Assembly (NCBI GenBank): GCA_023647555.1
Contig: JALRLY010000268.1
Span: 17,609 to 81,608, forward strand
Direction: 5' to 3'
DNA from: Pancytospora philotis
Taxonomy: Eukaryota; Microsporidia
Length of the DNA stretch: 64,000 nucleotides
Below are positions 44,283-54,031 of the stretch, one piece after another. The notes below the pieces were generated by a model. The model was not told where the DNA came from and did not search any database. It saw nothing but the letters and a program-made list of their open reading frames with translations. The first letter of the stretch is position 1; every line of letters begins with the position of its first letter. Position numbers and translations under genes: made by a program.

Positions 44283-44668
44283 GCAAGCCTTATGCTGTCC
44301 ATTTGAAGTAAATTAGTATGCGTTCGTCTATTTCTTTGTGTATTTTGCGCAGCAGTCCGCTGCTCAGCCGTGCTTTGTTCCGAAATCCCAAGTGCAAAGC
44401 TCGCTCATGGAATCGAGAAGAAATTAGCGAGTCTGTGCGTACACAGGCTGCTATTCAAATGAGTCTGCGGCTACTGGTAAACAATACGAGTTGCTCCTTC
44501 TTCCGATCATAATAGGAGTCTGCGAAAGGATTACTATCTGAGTATTCTTATGCTCAAAGCCCCTTACGCGGCGCGCTACGACAAAAGTAAAAATTCATCG
44601 GAAATCGAGATTTTGTACAGCCTCGGCAGTTAAAAGCTGTGTATATTACTGTACATGCAATTAATTTA
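44283..44668. other. Intergenic gap
   Basis: Convergent ends of the IES6-like gene and the HECT ligase. A 64-codon plus frame from 44318 has a Ser/Arg-rich product and no start signal, so it is left out. GTAAATT at about 44309 may serve as a 3' end signal. Confidence 0.4.
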
Positions 44669-46732
44669 TTAGATGAGGTAGAAGCCAGCCGTCAGCTTGA
44701 GCGCCTTGCTCAGTTTCCGCGCCAGCTTCTCTTTGGAGGAGTACTCGGGGAGCAGCAGGACGTTGAAGCAGGTCTGCGAGCTCGGGAGCCGCTCGGTGTC
44801 GCTGCCGTTCCGCAGAATGGTTAGGCGCAGGGACTGGGAGCCGCCCACCGGCAGCCGGTCGTTCCCGGTGATGAACTGCAGCAGCTTTTTCTTATACGCC
44901 GCGTCGTAGCCGTCGACGATCGCCCAGAGGTCCTGGATGACGCGCGTATCGCTTGTGTAGCCGTTGTACACCGCCGTGTCGCGGATGACCTTGAAGTCGA
45001 ACTCCTCCACGCCGATGATGATTTTCTCCAGCTCGTGCGGGCGCATGCCCCTGATGCTCTCTTCGGAAACGGCCAAATAGAAGCCGCCCATGAAGGCACT
45101 GAACTCCTCGCTGATCCGCAGCTCGGTGTAGTAGCGGGCGTACGCCTGCTCGAACTGCTCCAGGTTCTCCCGCGTAACCGCAGTGCGCGCGCCGCCCGGA
45201 ACCAGCTCCACGGGCTGGCTGTCGCCGTCCTGCACGGTGAAGAACAGCTCGGAAGCGCGCAGCTCCTCGTCGCTGCAGCTCTGCAGATTCGCGATGGAGC
45301 GGAAGTGCTCGGGCTCGAGCTCCTGCAGGTCCTCAAAGCCCAGCGGCAGCGCGAGCAGCTTCTTGAAGCCGATGAATGACAGCGGCACGTTGATGACGAT
45401 GTCGTTGTAGAGCGCCATGCCCATGATCCGGCCGATCAGCGCAAGCACGCCCAGGTCGGCGCCGGGGCGGAACCAGACGCGGTTATTCTTCGGCACGAAT
45501 ACGCGCGCATCGGAGGCGATCTCGCGGCTCAGCAGCTGGAAGTACTCCTTCCTGATGCCGCCCGAGTCCACGCCGTCCTCGCCGACGAACTGGATCTTCA
45601 GCTGCTTCTTCAGGCTGTCGGCCTCGAGCCGCTGCACGAGCGCAAGCGTGTCCTCGTAGACCCGGTCTCGGCGGATCGCCATGACGAGGTACGGCTCGGT
45701 GACGCCCTCGAAGAGCGAGCGGAAGAAGGCGTCCTGCAGGCTGGACTTCATCGCCTCGCGGTTCGTCATCTTCAGGATCTCGGCCTTCATCTGCACTGGC
45801 ACGATGAAGTGGTAGCGCAACGCGGTCTCGTAGGCGGAGCGCAGAAACTTGAACTCTGACTTGAGGCTGATGCGGCTGCAGAAGTTGGGGAGGTAGAACT
45901 TGTCGAAGCTCATCAGCCGCGTCTTCTCGTTGATGTCGTGGAGGATGCTCAGGATGCCCAGCAGACAGCGGACCTTCTGGCTCTCGCGGACGTCCGTGAT
46001 GAGCGAGGCGTTGAGCGCGTTCGTGACCGCCTCCGTCGATCCCAGCACGTCCGAGCCGCACAGATTCAGCTGGAACAGGCACTGGGCGTGCGCGTCGCAC
46101 TGGCACGCGTCCGCGAGGCGGTAGTTGATGACCGCGCCGCTGAACCGCTTGTAGAGGAAGTCGTAGACCTCCAGCAGTAGCGCGTAGTACATCGGCTCGA
46201 GGCACGACGTCCTGGACACGGCCGCGAAGAGCCGGACGATAATCAGCGCGTTATTCATATTGGCTGCCTTTTGGAACTTCTTAAGCAGCAGGTGCAGAAC
46301 GCCGACGAGGAGGAACACGTCCGTCGGCGAGAGCGTTCCTTTAAGCAGCGCGCAGTGCGCGTGCTCCAGCTCCTGGTACGGCAGGGCCCCGGGCCTCCTG
46401 CGCGTCGCGCGCTTGTGCTCTTTGGTGCTGCCGCCCCTGCCCGGCTTGGCCCGCCGCAGCGTGAAGGTGGGCCCCGGCTGCGGAGCGCTCGTGCGCGCGC
46501 CGTACAGCAGGCCATCGACGTAGAAGTAGAGGTCGATGATCGGGTTGGCGTAGATCGGCTTCGCACTGCGCAGCAGCGCCTCTATGTTTTCGCAGTGGAA
46601 GGCGTCCTTGTACGCTTCCAGCGCCTGCGCAACTTCGCTGATTGTCTGCGCGCTGTGGTGGCGCCGGCAGAATATCTTGAGGCAGTTGCTGTTCGGGCAC
46701 TCTCGTGTGAGTTGGTCGCGGTACTTGGACAT
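44669..46732 (-). CDS. UBE3A: UBE3A-type HECT ubiquitin ligase
   Basis: A 687-residue HECT E3. The N-terminus is an AZUL zinc domain with C12, C17, C22 and C47 in the pattern of UBE3A/E6AP (YRDQLTRECPNSNCLKIFC). The middle part is helical, with a basic low-complexity insert near residue 95 (AKPGRGGSTKEHKRATRRRPG). The HECT domain (about residues 330-687) has GVDSGGIRKEYFQLLSREI, GMALYNDIVINVPL, and the catalytic C655 in SSQTCFNVLLLPEY. A phenylalanine four residues from the end is kept. The AZUL-HECT pairing indicates the UBE3A lineage. It hands ubiquitin to substrates for the proteasome, of which RPT1 is next door. Confidence 0.9.
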   Translation of the reverse strand: MSKYRDQLTRECPNSNCLKIFCRRHHSAQTISEVAQALEAYKDAFHCENIEALLRSAKPIYANPIIDLYFYVDGLLYGARTSAPQPGPTFTLRRAKPGRGGSTKEHKRATRRRPGALPYQELEHAHCALLKGTLSPTDVFLLVGVLHLLLKKFQKAANMNNALIIVRLFAAVSRTSCLEPMYYALLLEVYDFLYKRFSGAVINYRLADACQCDAHAQCLFQLNLCGSDVLGSTEAVTNALNASLITDVRESQKVRCLLGILSILHDINEKTRLMSFDKFYLPNFCSRISLKSEFKFLRSAYETALRYHFIVPVQMKAEILKMTNREAMKSSLQDAFFRSLFEGVTEPYLVMAIRRDRVYEDTLALVQRLEADSLKKQLKIQFVGEDGVDSGGIRKEYFQLLSREIASDARVFVPKNNRVWFRPGADLGVLALIGRIMGMALYNDIVINVPLSFIGFKKLLALPLGFEDLQELEPEHFRSIANLQSCSDEELRASELFFTVQDGDSQPVELVPGGARTAVTRENLEQFEQAYARYYTELRISEEFSAFMGGFYLAVSEESIRGMRPHELEKIIIGVEEFDFKVIRDTAVYNGYTSDTRVIQDLWAIVDGYDAAYKKKLLQFITGNDRLPVGGSQSLRLTILRNGSDTERLPSSQTCFNVLLLPEYSSKEKLARKLSKALKLTAGFYLI

Positions 46733-47360
46733 CTGAGTCTGTTTGGGGCATCCTATTTATTAGTCCAATAAAGGAGCGGCGCCCCTTATTGCGGCCGTGT
46801 CATGCTATCAGTTCGCGGGGCTGCACGGCGGGCAGTTGTTGGAACTGTGCCGGTATCGCGCGTCGCGAAAGGAGGACGCTCCTTGGCTCTGCATTCCCTA
46901 TAGGCCCGGTGCCCCTGTCAATAAATACTCATTTGACGGGAAATTAAATATTAACCCCTGGTCGTTCAGTGGTGCAACGCATTCGTATTGATACCAGCAG
47001 CATCACAGTTACAAAGTGATTAAGTAAACGTTTCTCCGCGGCTCCGGTCGGTTTATTTGTCACCTCTGTTTGCTGCCGGCACGCAGCTCCAGTTAGGCAC
47101 ACGGGTGCATGAGCGCGCCGGCCGCTTCAACACTCCATTGGAAAGGGAGCAAAGGATACGCAACGGCGCCTTTTGCAATGCGCGTATTGCAGCGGCGATT
47201 CAGCATCGCAGCAGGCGATCGAGTACTTGTACTCCTAGATTATTTGCTGCATCAGATGGAAGCCATTGTGCTGTATCGCCCAGCTTTGCAGTGCTGCCGC
47301 CGGGTGCTCCACCCGCCCGCTGCGGCCTCGCCCTTTTCTTGCCCTTTGTTGCAGCCCTTT
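46733..47360. other. Divergent promoter region of the HECT ligase and RPT1
   Basis: 628 bp. It contains an AATAAA-like word near 46920 and AT stretches near 46935-46960. A plus frame from 47109 leads into RPT1 but has no start signal and its product lacks family similarity; the ATG at 47361 is preferred. No other gene is recognised. Confidence 0.4.
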
Positions 47361-48614
47361 ATGGCCGAGAAGCCCGCAAAAGGAGAGGCGATCATCGACG
47401 AGAACGAGGTCGGCGTGCGCATGAGCTACGGCAAGAACTACTACGCCGACCAGATCAAGTACCTCGAGCAGGACATCACCGCGCTGAACGACGAGATCAA
47501 CCTCAAGCTCGGCACCCGGGAGGTGGAGACGGGCCTGGCGCCGCCCGCGCAGTGGGACCTCATGGGCGACAAGCACCGCACGCAGACCGACCAGACGCTG
47601 CAGGTGGCCAAGGTCGTCAAGGTCCTGGACGGCTACGCCGACCCGCGCTACATGATCAGCATCCGGCAGATGGCCAAGTTCATCGTGGGCAAGTCGAAGC
47701 GGCTCGACGCCTCCGAGGTCCAGGAGGGCATGCGCGTGGGCGTCGACCGGATGAAGTACTCGCTGATCCTGCCGCTGCCGCGGAAGATCGACTCGTCGGT
47801 GACGATGATGCAGGTCGAGGAGAAGCCCACCGCGACGTACAACGACATCGGCGGCTGCAAGAACGAGATCGAGAAGATCCGCGAGGTCGTCGAGGAGCCG
47901 CTGCTGAATCCCGAGAAGTTCATAAACCTGGGGATCGACCCGCCCAAGGGCGTGCTGCTCTATGGCCCGCCCGGCACGGGCAAGACGCTCATCGCGCGCG
48001 CGGTCGCCAACCGGACCGACGCGTGCTTCATCAAGGTGATCGGCAGCGAGCTGGTGCAGAAGTACGTCGGCGAGGGCGCGCGCATGGTCCGCGAGATATT
48101 CACGCTTGCGCGCTCCAAGAAGGCGTGCATCATTTTCTTCGATGAGGTCGATGCGTTCGGCGGGACGCGCTTCGGCGACAGCGAGAACAACGAGGTGCAG
48201 CGGACGATGCTGGAGCTCATCAACCAGCTGGACGGCTTCGACAGCCGCGGGAACATCAAAGTGCTGATGGCGACGAACCGCCCCGACACGCTGGACCCCG
48301 CGCTGCTGCGCCCTGGGCGGCTCGACCGCAAGATCGAGTTCGGGCTGCCCGACCTCGAGGGGCGCACCAAGATCCTCGAGATCAACTCGCGGACGATGAG
48401 CGTAGAGAAGAACATCCGCTTCGGGCTGATCGCGCGGCTCTGCAACGGCGCCACGGGCGCCGAGCTGCGCTCCGTGTGCATCGAGGCGGGCATGTTCGCG
48501 ATCCGCGCGCGCAAGAAAATCGCGACTGAAAACGACTTTTTCCAGGCGGTCGACAAGGTGATCAAGGAGGGCGCCAAGTTCTCGTCGACGCCGCGCTATC
48601 TCACTTATAATTAA
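47361..48614 (+). CDS. RPT1: 26S proteasome ATPase subunit Rpt1
   Basis: A 417-residue AAA+ ATPase of the proteasome base, where six Rpt subunits unfold substrates and open the 20S gate. It is Rpt1/PSMC2 by the signature [20 protein letters not shown] and [18 protein letters not shown]. The AAA module has Walker [30 protein letters not shown], Walker [11 protein letters not shown], and [19 protein letters not shown]. It ends [11 protein letters not shown], as Rpt1 does. A coiled coil covers residues about 25-60. The ATG at 47361 follows GCAGCCCTTT, and the length agrees with PSMC2 (433). Confidence 0.97.
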   Translation: MAEKPAKGEAIIDENEVGVRMSYGKNYYADQIKYLEQDITALNDEINLKLGTREVETGLAPPAQWDLMGDKHRTQTDQTLQVAKVVKVLDGYADPRYMISIRQMAKFIVGKSKRLDASEVQEGMRVGVDRMKYSLILPLPRKIDSSVTMMQVEEKPTATYNDIGGCKNEIEKIREVVEEPLLNPEKFINLGIDPPKGVLLYGPPGTGKTLIARAVANRTDACFIKVIGSELVQKYVGEGARMVREIFTLARSKKACIIFFDEVDAFGGTRFGDSENNEVQRTMLELINQLDGFDSRGNIKVLMATNRPDTLDPALLRPGRLDRKIEFGLPDLEGRTKILEINSRTMSVEKNIRFGLIARLCNGATGAELRSVCIEAGMFAIRARKKIATENDFFQAVDKVIKEGAKFSSTPRYLTYN

Positions 48615-48794
48615 AACTGTTGGTTTGCTGCTCTGTTTTAATGATGCTGTAGAACGCTCGCTGAATTTATACGGAAGCGGCACAGGCGTAACAACGCTCT
48701 AAACTAACTAAAAACTGCAAATACTCGATTAATTATTTACTACACACGCTTTGGATGGCCCTGTACCCGCGATTGTACATGCGCTGGCGCAAAA

Positions 48795-49049
48795 TTACCG
48801 CTTCAAGTTCCGGGAGATGTTTCCGAGGGTCTGCTTCATCTGGATGTTCGCGAGCCGGCGCTTCTTCTTGTCCTCGAGCCGGCGCATCCCGATCTTGAAC
48901 GGGACTTTGGGCCGCTTGACATCGGCGCCGAGGAAGCTCAGCTGCTTGCGTTTGAAGCTCGCCTTGGCTCTCGCCGGCTTCTCCTCGTCGACGTACTCCA
49001 GCACGTCTTTGTACACGCGGTCGAGCTGCTTGTCCATGCGCTGCACCAT
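48795..49049 (-). CDS. Small basic hypothetical protein, 84 aa
   Basis: The ATG at 49049 follows GCACCCCTTTTG; a second ATG five codons later is possible. The protein is very basic in its second half (KIGMRRLEDKKKRRLANIQMK...NISRNLKR) and helical, as in small nucleolar or ribosome-biogenesis factors. I cannot assign a family. CAAATTTTTCAG lies about 50-60 nt upstream. It is convergent with RPT1. Confidence 0.6.
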   Translation of the reverse strand: MVQRMDKQLDRVYKDVLEYVDEEKPARAKASFKRKQLSFLGADVKRPKVPFKIGMRRLEDKKKRRLANIQMKQTLGNISRNLKR

Positions 49050-49444
49050 CAAAAGGGGTGCGCGCTGCTGGCTATTTGGGCCGGTGCAGCAGCGCGTGAT
49101 ACTGAAAAATTTGTACGCAGCGACCAGAGTGTAATGCAACGCCTACTATAGGTTGTACATGTAGTATGCAACAAATACCAGTGTGCGTTCCAATAAGCAG
49201 GTGCATTTGATTTATGATGTTCGACATCCGCTGCCATACAGCCCTGATAAAAATGTAGGAGGCGCTTTCGCAACGCGTCTTCAAATAAAGCTTCGGTGTA
49301 CTACAACGCTTGAGCTTGCTCTTAGCCTCCCACAACTGCTTGCTCTCAGTTTCCCGTGGACGCTAATCAGCCACGACTCGTCGCACCTTGCACATCCTGT
49401 GCGTATTCCCGCGCGCTTGAAAGCTTTTGCTGGGGCGCCCACGG

Positions 49445-49996
49445 ATGCTGCCGCCCAGCGAGAAGAGGATCGAGGACCTCATAAAAGAGATCAAACAGCT
49501 GCGGAGCGAGAACGACGGGCTCCGGATGCAGAAGAATTCGCTGAACATCAGGCTCCACACAGCGCAAACACAGCTCGAAGAGGCCCAGACATCAGGCGCT
49601 GCCCTGGGCAGGCGGCTGCAGTTGGTCGAGGAGGAGTCGCGCCTGCTCTACAAGCGCTTCTACGACAAGATCAAACAGCTCAAGATCGAGATGCGCCAGA
49701 AGGACGTGTTCCGCACCTTGTACAGGGGCTCCTCCAAGACCAGCAGGGAGGCGATGGCGAACAGCGAGATGGAGAAGCTGCAGGCCGTGAACCGCACGCT
49801 CCTGGCCTTCGTTGAGCTGCTGGGGCAGAAGTTTAACTTCGACGCGGACACGGCGCACAGGCTCTGCGAGGCGGTCAGGGATATCGACGACCCGGTGATA
49901 CGGACCTTCATCGACGGGATGCGCGCAGATGCTAGCTACACCAGAAAGCATGCTACTGCAGAGAAGGGGGCAGAAGACCCCATTGCCGAGTTGTAA
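49445..49996 (+). CDS. Coiled-coil protein, 183 aa, unknown
   Basis: The ATG at 49445 follows GGCGCCCACGG. Residues about 6-85 form a continuous coiled coil (KRIEDLIKEIKQLRSENDGLRM...). A shorter C-terminal part (about residues 105-160) is compact, with MEKLQAVNRTLLAFVELLGQKF and DDPVIRTFIDGM. The architecture, an N-terminal coil and a small C-terminal globule, recalls kinetochore or spindle-pole subunits such as Csm1 or Spc24-like proteins, but no motif confirms this. Confidence 0.6.
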   Translation: MLPPSEKRIEDLIKEIKQLRSENDGLRMQKNSLNIRLHTAQTQLEEAQTSGAALGRRLQLVEEESRLLYKRFYDKIKQLKIEMRQKDVFRTLYRGSSKTSREAMANSEMEKLQAVNRTLLAFVELLGQKFNFDADTAHRLCEAVRDIDDPVIRTFIDGMRADASYTRKHATAEKGAEDPIAEL

Positions 49997-50295
49997 TCGG
50001 CCCATATGCGGCTATATTGCATGCAATGTAAATGCAACCGCCCAGTTTTATACTCTTTTTTATTCAATCCCAAGATAGGCTTAGCTGCTGCGTAGCAGCA
50101 CTCTATGGCGTTACAAAGCTCAACCGTGGCAGAACAGCAAAGATCAAAAATAAATAACTAAAGCCTATTGTAGATCTAAATTATACACATATGACAGATT
50201 TAATCTAGTCTGCAGTATCTGCTCTAAAGCGATATAGCTACGCTATTGCAATTTTAAGCCGATCAAGTATAATTTTGCCTATGACAGAGTCGGGA
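49997..50295. other. AT-rich 3'-3' gap
   Basis: 299 bp between convergent stops. It contains a small palindromic hairpin GCTGCTGCGTAGCAGC at about 50079-50094. No gene is seen. Confidence 0.4.
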
Positions 50296-51207
50296 CTACA
50301 TGCTTTTTCTGCCTACATCGCCGCCCGGCTGTTCGAGGTGGAAGTTGCTTTCGAATACGCTGCGGTTGTTTCTCTTCCTGTTGAAGCGGATGCTGTTGAT
50401 GAAGAGCCGGGGGTCGATGTTTCTGCTAGCGCACGCGAGCCTCCGCGAGATGAACGACACGGGCTCATTGGCGCCGCGGTTCGCAGCGTTTTTGCGCCTC
50501 TTTTTGCAGTTGCTGTTCAGAAGCAGCGTGCGCACGCCGCTGATGAAGCGCAGGTTGCTTGGCTTCGAGTCGCGGGCCGGCCTCTTCTTGTAGCAGGGCG
50601 CCGGCGCGACCATGTGGTCCGCAGTCCTTTTGACTGCTGCCCGTTTCTTGCTTTCGGGCGTGCGCAACGGCGCCTCCTTTTCCAGCGCCACCGCAAACTG
50701 GCCAACTGGCGGCTCACGGCCTCCGTCTGCGCCCGGCCTCCGAATGTGAAGATCCGAAAGCGCGTCCTCAAATGCATCTGGCTTCACAGCCGTCTTTTGT
50801 GCAGCCTTGGGCACGGCCTTGGCTTTGGAGGCGTCCGCTAGTTCCTTGGACTTGGCCGTGCCCCAGTGGTTGACGGCAAACTCCTGCTCCGGGATCTCGG
50901 CGGCTGCCCCGAGGCCGAAGGCCGCGTCCTCATCGACCACGATGCTCGGCTGCGCGGTCTGCTCGTAGGTGACCGTAAAGTCGCCGTCCTCGTCCTTGAA
51001 GGCCTTGATGGACCCGCTTGCGATGTCGCAAGCCCTGTCGAAGCTGACGTTCTCGCGCCGGGTCTTAGCTGGGTACACCGCGGTCTGCAGACGGCGCAGC
51101 AGCTCCTCGAGCTCGGGGATCATCGACGTCTGCGCCACCGCCCAGTCGCCCGACTCCCCGTTCGTCGCAAGCACGACGCCGTCTTCAATTTTGAGCTCCG
51201 CTATCAT
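50296..51207 (-). CDS. Hypothetical protein, 303 aa
   Basis: The start is strong: GAAAATTTTGCGCGCCAGCCCCG lies directly before ATG 51207. The N-terminal half is acidic (IEDGVVLATNGESGDW..., then DEDGDFTVTYEQ); the C-terminal half is basic with several NLS-like clusters (KKRAAVKRTADH, CKKRRKNAANRG and FNRKRNNR). There is no signal peptide or membrane helix. A nuclear or chromatin-associated role is a reasonable guess from the charge pattern. No family is recognised. Confidence 0.65.
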   Translation of the reverse strand: MIAELKIEDGVVLATNGESGDWAVAQTSMIPELEELLRRLQTAVYPAKTRRENVSFDRACDIASGSIKAFKDEDGDFTVTYEQTAQPSIVVDEDAAFGLGAAAEIPEQEFAVNHWGTAKSKELADASKAKAVPKAAQKTAVKPDAFEDALSDLHIRRPGADGGREPPVGQFAVALEKEAPLRTPESKKRAAVKRTADHMVAPAPCYKKRPARDSKPSNLRFISGVRTLLLNSNCKKRRKNAANRGANEPVSFISRRLACASRNIDPRLFINSIRFNRKRNNRSVFESNFHLEQPGGDVGRKSM

Positions 51208-51461
51208 CGGGGCTGGCGCGCAAAATTTTCCTGTTGGCTGCGGTGAAGCGGCTCCAACCGCGCCGTAGCATCATAATCACATCATAATACCGCCAGACAT
51301 GCACGGTTAGACGCGCTGGCTCTCTACTATAATAATAGTAACTAAACGAAGTGCATTAAGCTTACCTTTACTGCAAAACAACAACTAGATGGTCCCACGT
51401 GACGCGAGCCATCGCTCTTTATCGCAGCAGCTGCCTCCGCTCTTCGCCGGGATGCAGTTAT

Positions 51462-51483
51462 AAAAATTTGAAAATTTTGCCCA
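51462..51483 (+). promoter_or_regulatory. Double AAATTTT + CCC start signal of KRR1
   Basis: AAAAATTTG and AAAATTTTGCCC are adjacent and end three bases before ATG 51486. Confidence 0.65.
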
Positions 51484-51485
51484 GC

Positions 51486-52316
51486 ATGTCGCGCAAGCTT
51501 CTCAAGTTCGACGCGAGCGCGTTCAAGCACGCCTTCACTGAGCGAAGTGAGTGCAAGATCGTGTTCTCGCGCATCCGCATCGAGTATCTGCGCAGCGTCG
51601 AGGCGTTCATCAAGAAGGCCTGCGAGCTCAAAAAGCTGGAGTACTGCGTGGACTACGACGAGACGACGATGAGCGTCGCCACCACGCGCCACACGCGCGA
51701 CCCCTACATCCTCATCAAGGCCAACGACTTCATTGCGCTGCTCAGCAAGGGTGTGCCGCTTGAGGACGCGGCGCAGGCGATGGAGGACGACGTGTTCAGC
51801 GAGATCGTGCCCGTCAGCATGCTCTGTGCGAGCGAGAAGACCTTCGAGCGCCGCCGCAACAGAATCAACAACCCGAAGATACTCAAGGCCATCGAGCTGC
51901 TTACGAAGTGCAAGGTCTACATCGCGGGCAAGGTGGCGTGCATCATCGGGAGCTACAAGGGGCTGAATGAGGCCAAGCACATCGTGATCGCGGGCTTCGA
52001 GAACGTGCACCCCGTCTTCGAGATCAAGAAGCTGATCATTAAGCGGCAGCTCGAGAAGGACAACGTCGAGGGCGACTGGGAGCGCTTCATGCCGACGTTC
52101 AAGAAGACGCATTCCAAGAGCAGGGGCAAGCAGAGGGAGGTCGGCAGCATGCCCGAGGAGATCCGCCCGCGCAAGGAGGACGTCGAGCGCGAGACCGGCG
52201 AGTACTACATGGACGCGGACAATGTTGCGCGCGACAAGAAGCGCGAAGAGGTGCGCGAAAAGCGCGAGCAGGCCAAGAAGGCTAAGCTTGAGCGCTACTC
52301 CGTGCCTAATGAGTAA
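51486..52316 (+). CDS. KRR1: KRR1 ribosome-biogenesis factor (SSU processome)
   Basis: A 276-residue KH-domain protein of the 90S/SSU processome, needed for early 18S rRNA cleavage. Hallmarks: FPKYREKY-like start replaced here by LLKFDASAFKHAF, then KIVFSRIRIEYLRSVEAFI, ARDFIKLL-like DPYILIKANDFIALLSKGV, and the KH segment GKVACIIGSYKGLNEAKHIVIAGFENVHPVFEIK. Next comes KRQLEKDNVEGDWERFMPTFKK, which is almost unique to KRR1. A basic C-terminal helix (EEVREKREQAKKAKLER) completes it. The start has two AT elements and CCC. Yeast KRR1 has 316 residues. Confidence 0.93.
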   Translation: MSRKLLKFDASAFKHAFTERSECKIVFSRIRIEYLRSVEAFIKKACELKKLEYCVDYDETTMSVATTRHTRDPYILIKANDFIALLSKGVPLEDAAQAMEDDVFSEIVPVSMLCASEKTFERRRNRINNPKILKAIELLTKCKVYIAGKVACIIGSYKGLNEAKHIVIAGFENVHPVFEIKKLIIKRQLEKDNVEGDWERFMPTFKKTHSKSRGKQREVGSMPEEIRPRKEDVERETGEYYMDADNVARDKKREEVREKREQAKKAKLERYSVPNE

Positions 52317-52494
52317 GCTGCTGCGCTTGCAGTTATCTGGTGCTTCTGGCGTAACTGCCAGCATGCACTTTTAGAAAAGCCAACTACAGATATTAAATGC
52401 GTTTTCTTACTATGGTAATTGCAACTATTTATTGAAGTCGGTGATGGATTGCTGCCGCGGATCTGCTATGCGGAAAATGCAAGGCCACCGCAGC

Positions 52495-53259
52495 CTAGGA
52501 GGAGAGCTTTTCGAACGCTGCGCTGATACGCCTGTAGGCCCTACTGCCCTGCAGCCCGAGAAGATCGAGCTCGAACTCTAGGTCGATGCCGTCGCGCACG
52601 GGCCTGCAGGTCGCTCGCAGCCCCAGCCCGGGAATAGCATCAGCTCTCTTGACACTCGGCAGGCTTAGCGCTATCTTTTCGCAGAAGTAGCGGCACACCT
52701 TCTGCAAGTCACTGCCGCAAGCCTCGCTCTTTGTTCGGAGCAAAGCTGCCAGCTCTTCCATTGTCCCGGCCTTCAGGATTTCCCTGTAGAACCCACAGCT
52801 GCCACGACCACCACAGACACCCCCTTGGTCCAATGCCGGCTTGCCGCCAGCACGCTCGAGCTTGGTGCTGTAGAAACGCTCGTATTTCGGATTGCGTCGC
52901 AGGAGCTTGGCAAACGCCTTGCAGTTGCGCAGTGCGTAGACGACTACCTCGTCGTATTCGCAGAAGCGCCAGAAAGTCCTGGCAAGCCGGAAGCCCAGCG
53001 ACTGCACGCGGCAGTCAGGACTGCTGAGCAGCGCAACCAGATCGATCCGCAGATGCGGAAGCTCGTTTCTGATGGATTTAAGCGCACGATAGATGAGCAG
53101 CTTGCGCTGCAGATCAGCCTTCTCGAACTGCCTGAATAGGAACCCGTGCACCTTCTGGCGCTGCTGCTGCATCCCGGCGTCATGTTTGATGGAATGCAGC
53201 AGGATCTCCAAGCCTTCGTACGTAAGCGCAACGGCGTCCTGCCCCGGCAGCGCGTCCAT
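52495..53259 (-). CDS. Hypothetical helical-repeat protein, 254 aa
   Basis: The start signal CCAAAATTTGAGCACCG directly before ATG 53259 is firm. The first 130 residues look like ARM/HEAT helices (GLEILLHSIKHDAGM, FLFRQFEKADLQRKLLIYRAL, IDLVALLSSPDCRVQSLGFRLA). A Gly/Cys-rich loop (GGVCGGRGSCGF) follows, then a more beta-like C-terminus. No family is recognised. A role as a cargo- or RNA-binding adaptor would fit the repeat part. Confidence 0.65.
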   Translation of the reverse strand: MDALPGQDAVALTYEGLEILLHSIKHDAGMQQQRQKVHGFLFRQFEKADLQRKLLIYRALKSIRNELPHLRIDLVALLSSPDCRVQSLGFRLARTFWRFCEYDEVVVYALRNCKAFAKLLRRNPKYERFYSTKLERAGGKPALDQGGVCGGRGSCGFYREILKAGTMEELAALLRTKSEACGSDLQKVCRYFCEKIALSLPSVKRADAIPGLGLRATCRPVRDGIDLEFELDLLGLQGSRAYRRISAAFEKLSS

Positions 53260-53536
53260 CGGTGCTCAAATTTTGGCGCTGTTATAGACGGGCCTTGGAA
53301 TGCGGGCCGGCGAATAGTAAACTGTTAAAAAGTATAGGGCAGCAAGGAAAGGTAGTTCATCCTGCTTTAGGTTTGTGTATGCTTATTCACCATCACACCT
53401 CCAGCTCTTTACGCACAGTTGTGACTGGCACCTTAAGACAGTATTCATAACAGCACTTCCGATGTGAGCCGGATCAGCAATAAACAGTGCTTCTGCCTTC
53501 GCGCTTGCATTTTAACTGCGGTAAACATTTGGGCCC

Positions 53537-53755
53537 ATGGGAAGACGCTCGGGGTTCCACTGCTGTCTGCTCGTGCTGGTTGCTGCGCTAATGACTCTGC
53601 CGCCATTGCTCTTTGCCGTATCGATGAAGATGGGCCTGGATGCTCCCATGTGCTTTTGCGCCTCAGTAGCGCTGTTCGTCGCGATGCTTTTCTTCATTTG
53701 TTTCTGGACACTGCGTGCCTACCGCGGCAAGAAGAAGAAGGTCAAGCTGCACTAG
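53537..53755 (+). CDS. VMA21: VMA21-like V-ATPase assembly protein (tentative)
   Basis: A 72-residue protein with two hydrophobic helices (LLVLVAALMTLPPLLFAV and FCASVALFVAMLFFICFW) and a lysine-rich C-terminal tail (RGKKKKVKLH). VMA21, an ER chaperone of the V-ATPase Vo sector, has the same layout: helix with ..AxMxxLPxxxFF, second helix and a dilysine-type ER-retrieval tail. The similarity of the first helix is good; the rest rests on topology. The ATG at 53537 directly follows GGGCCC. Another small two-span ER protein remains possible. Confidence 0.5.
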   Translation: MGRRSGFHCCLLVLVAALMTLPPLLFAVSMKMGLDAPMCFCASVALFVAMLFFICFWTLRAYRGKKKKVKLH

Positions 53756-54031
53756 GCAATGCGATCAGTAGACATCAGGGATAATAGTATACTATAACAA
53801 CGCTTTCAGATGGAGTTCAGTCAGATACCAGATGGTTAACTGAGCATCGAGCATGCCCCGCTAAGTGCTATCCACGCGGGCATGCTAGATTAAATAATTG
53901 CCTTGCACAAAAACTGGTCTTGGTGTAGTTTGTCTATAAATCTCAATTTATTGCTGCATATGGTGCGGCTGAGGCGCGTTTCCACCAGCATGGTCTCGTG
54001 CCGGCGGTTGGAGAACGCAGCATAGCGCGGC

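Noticed and set aside
46797..46991. 64-codon plus frame
   Set aside because: It would need a non-ATG start; no promoter element or family.
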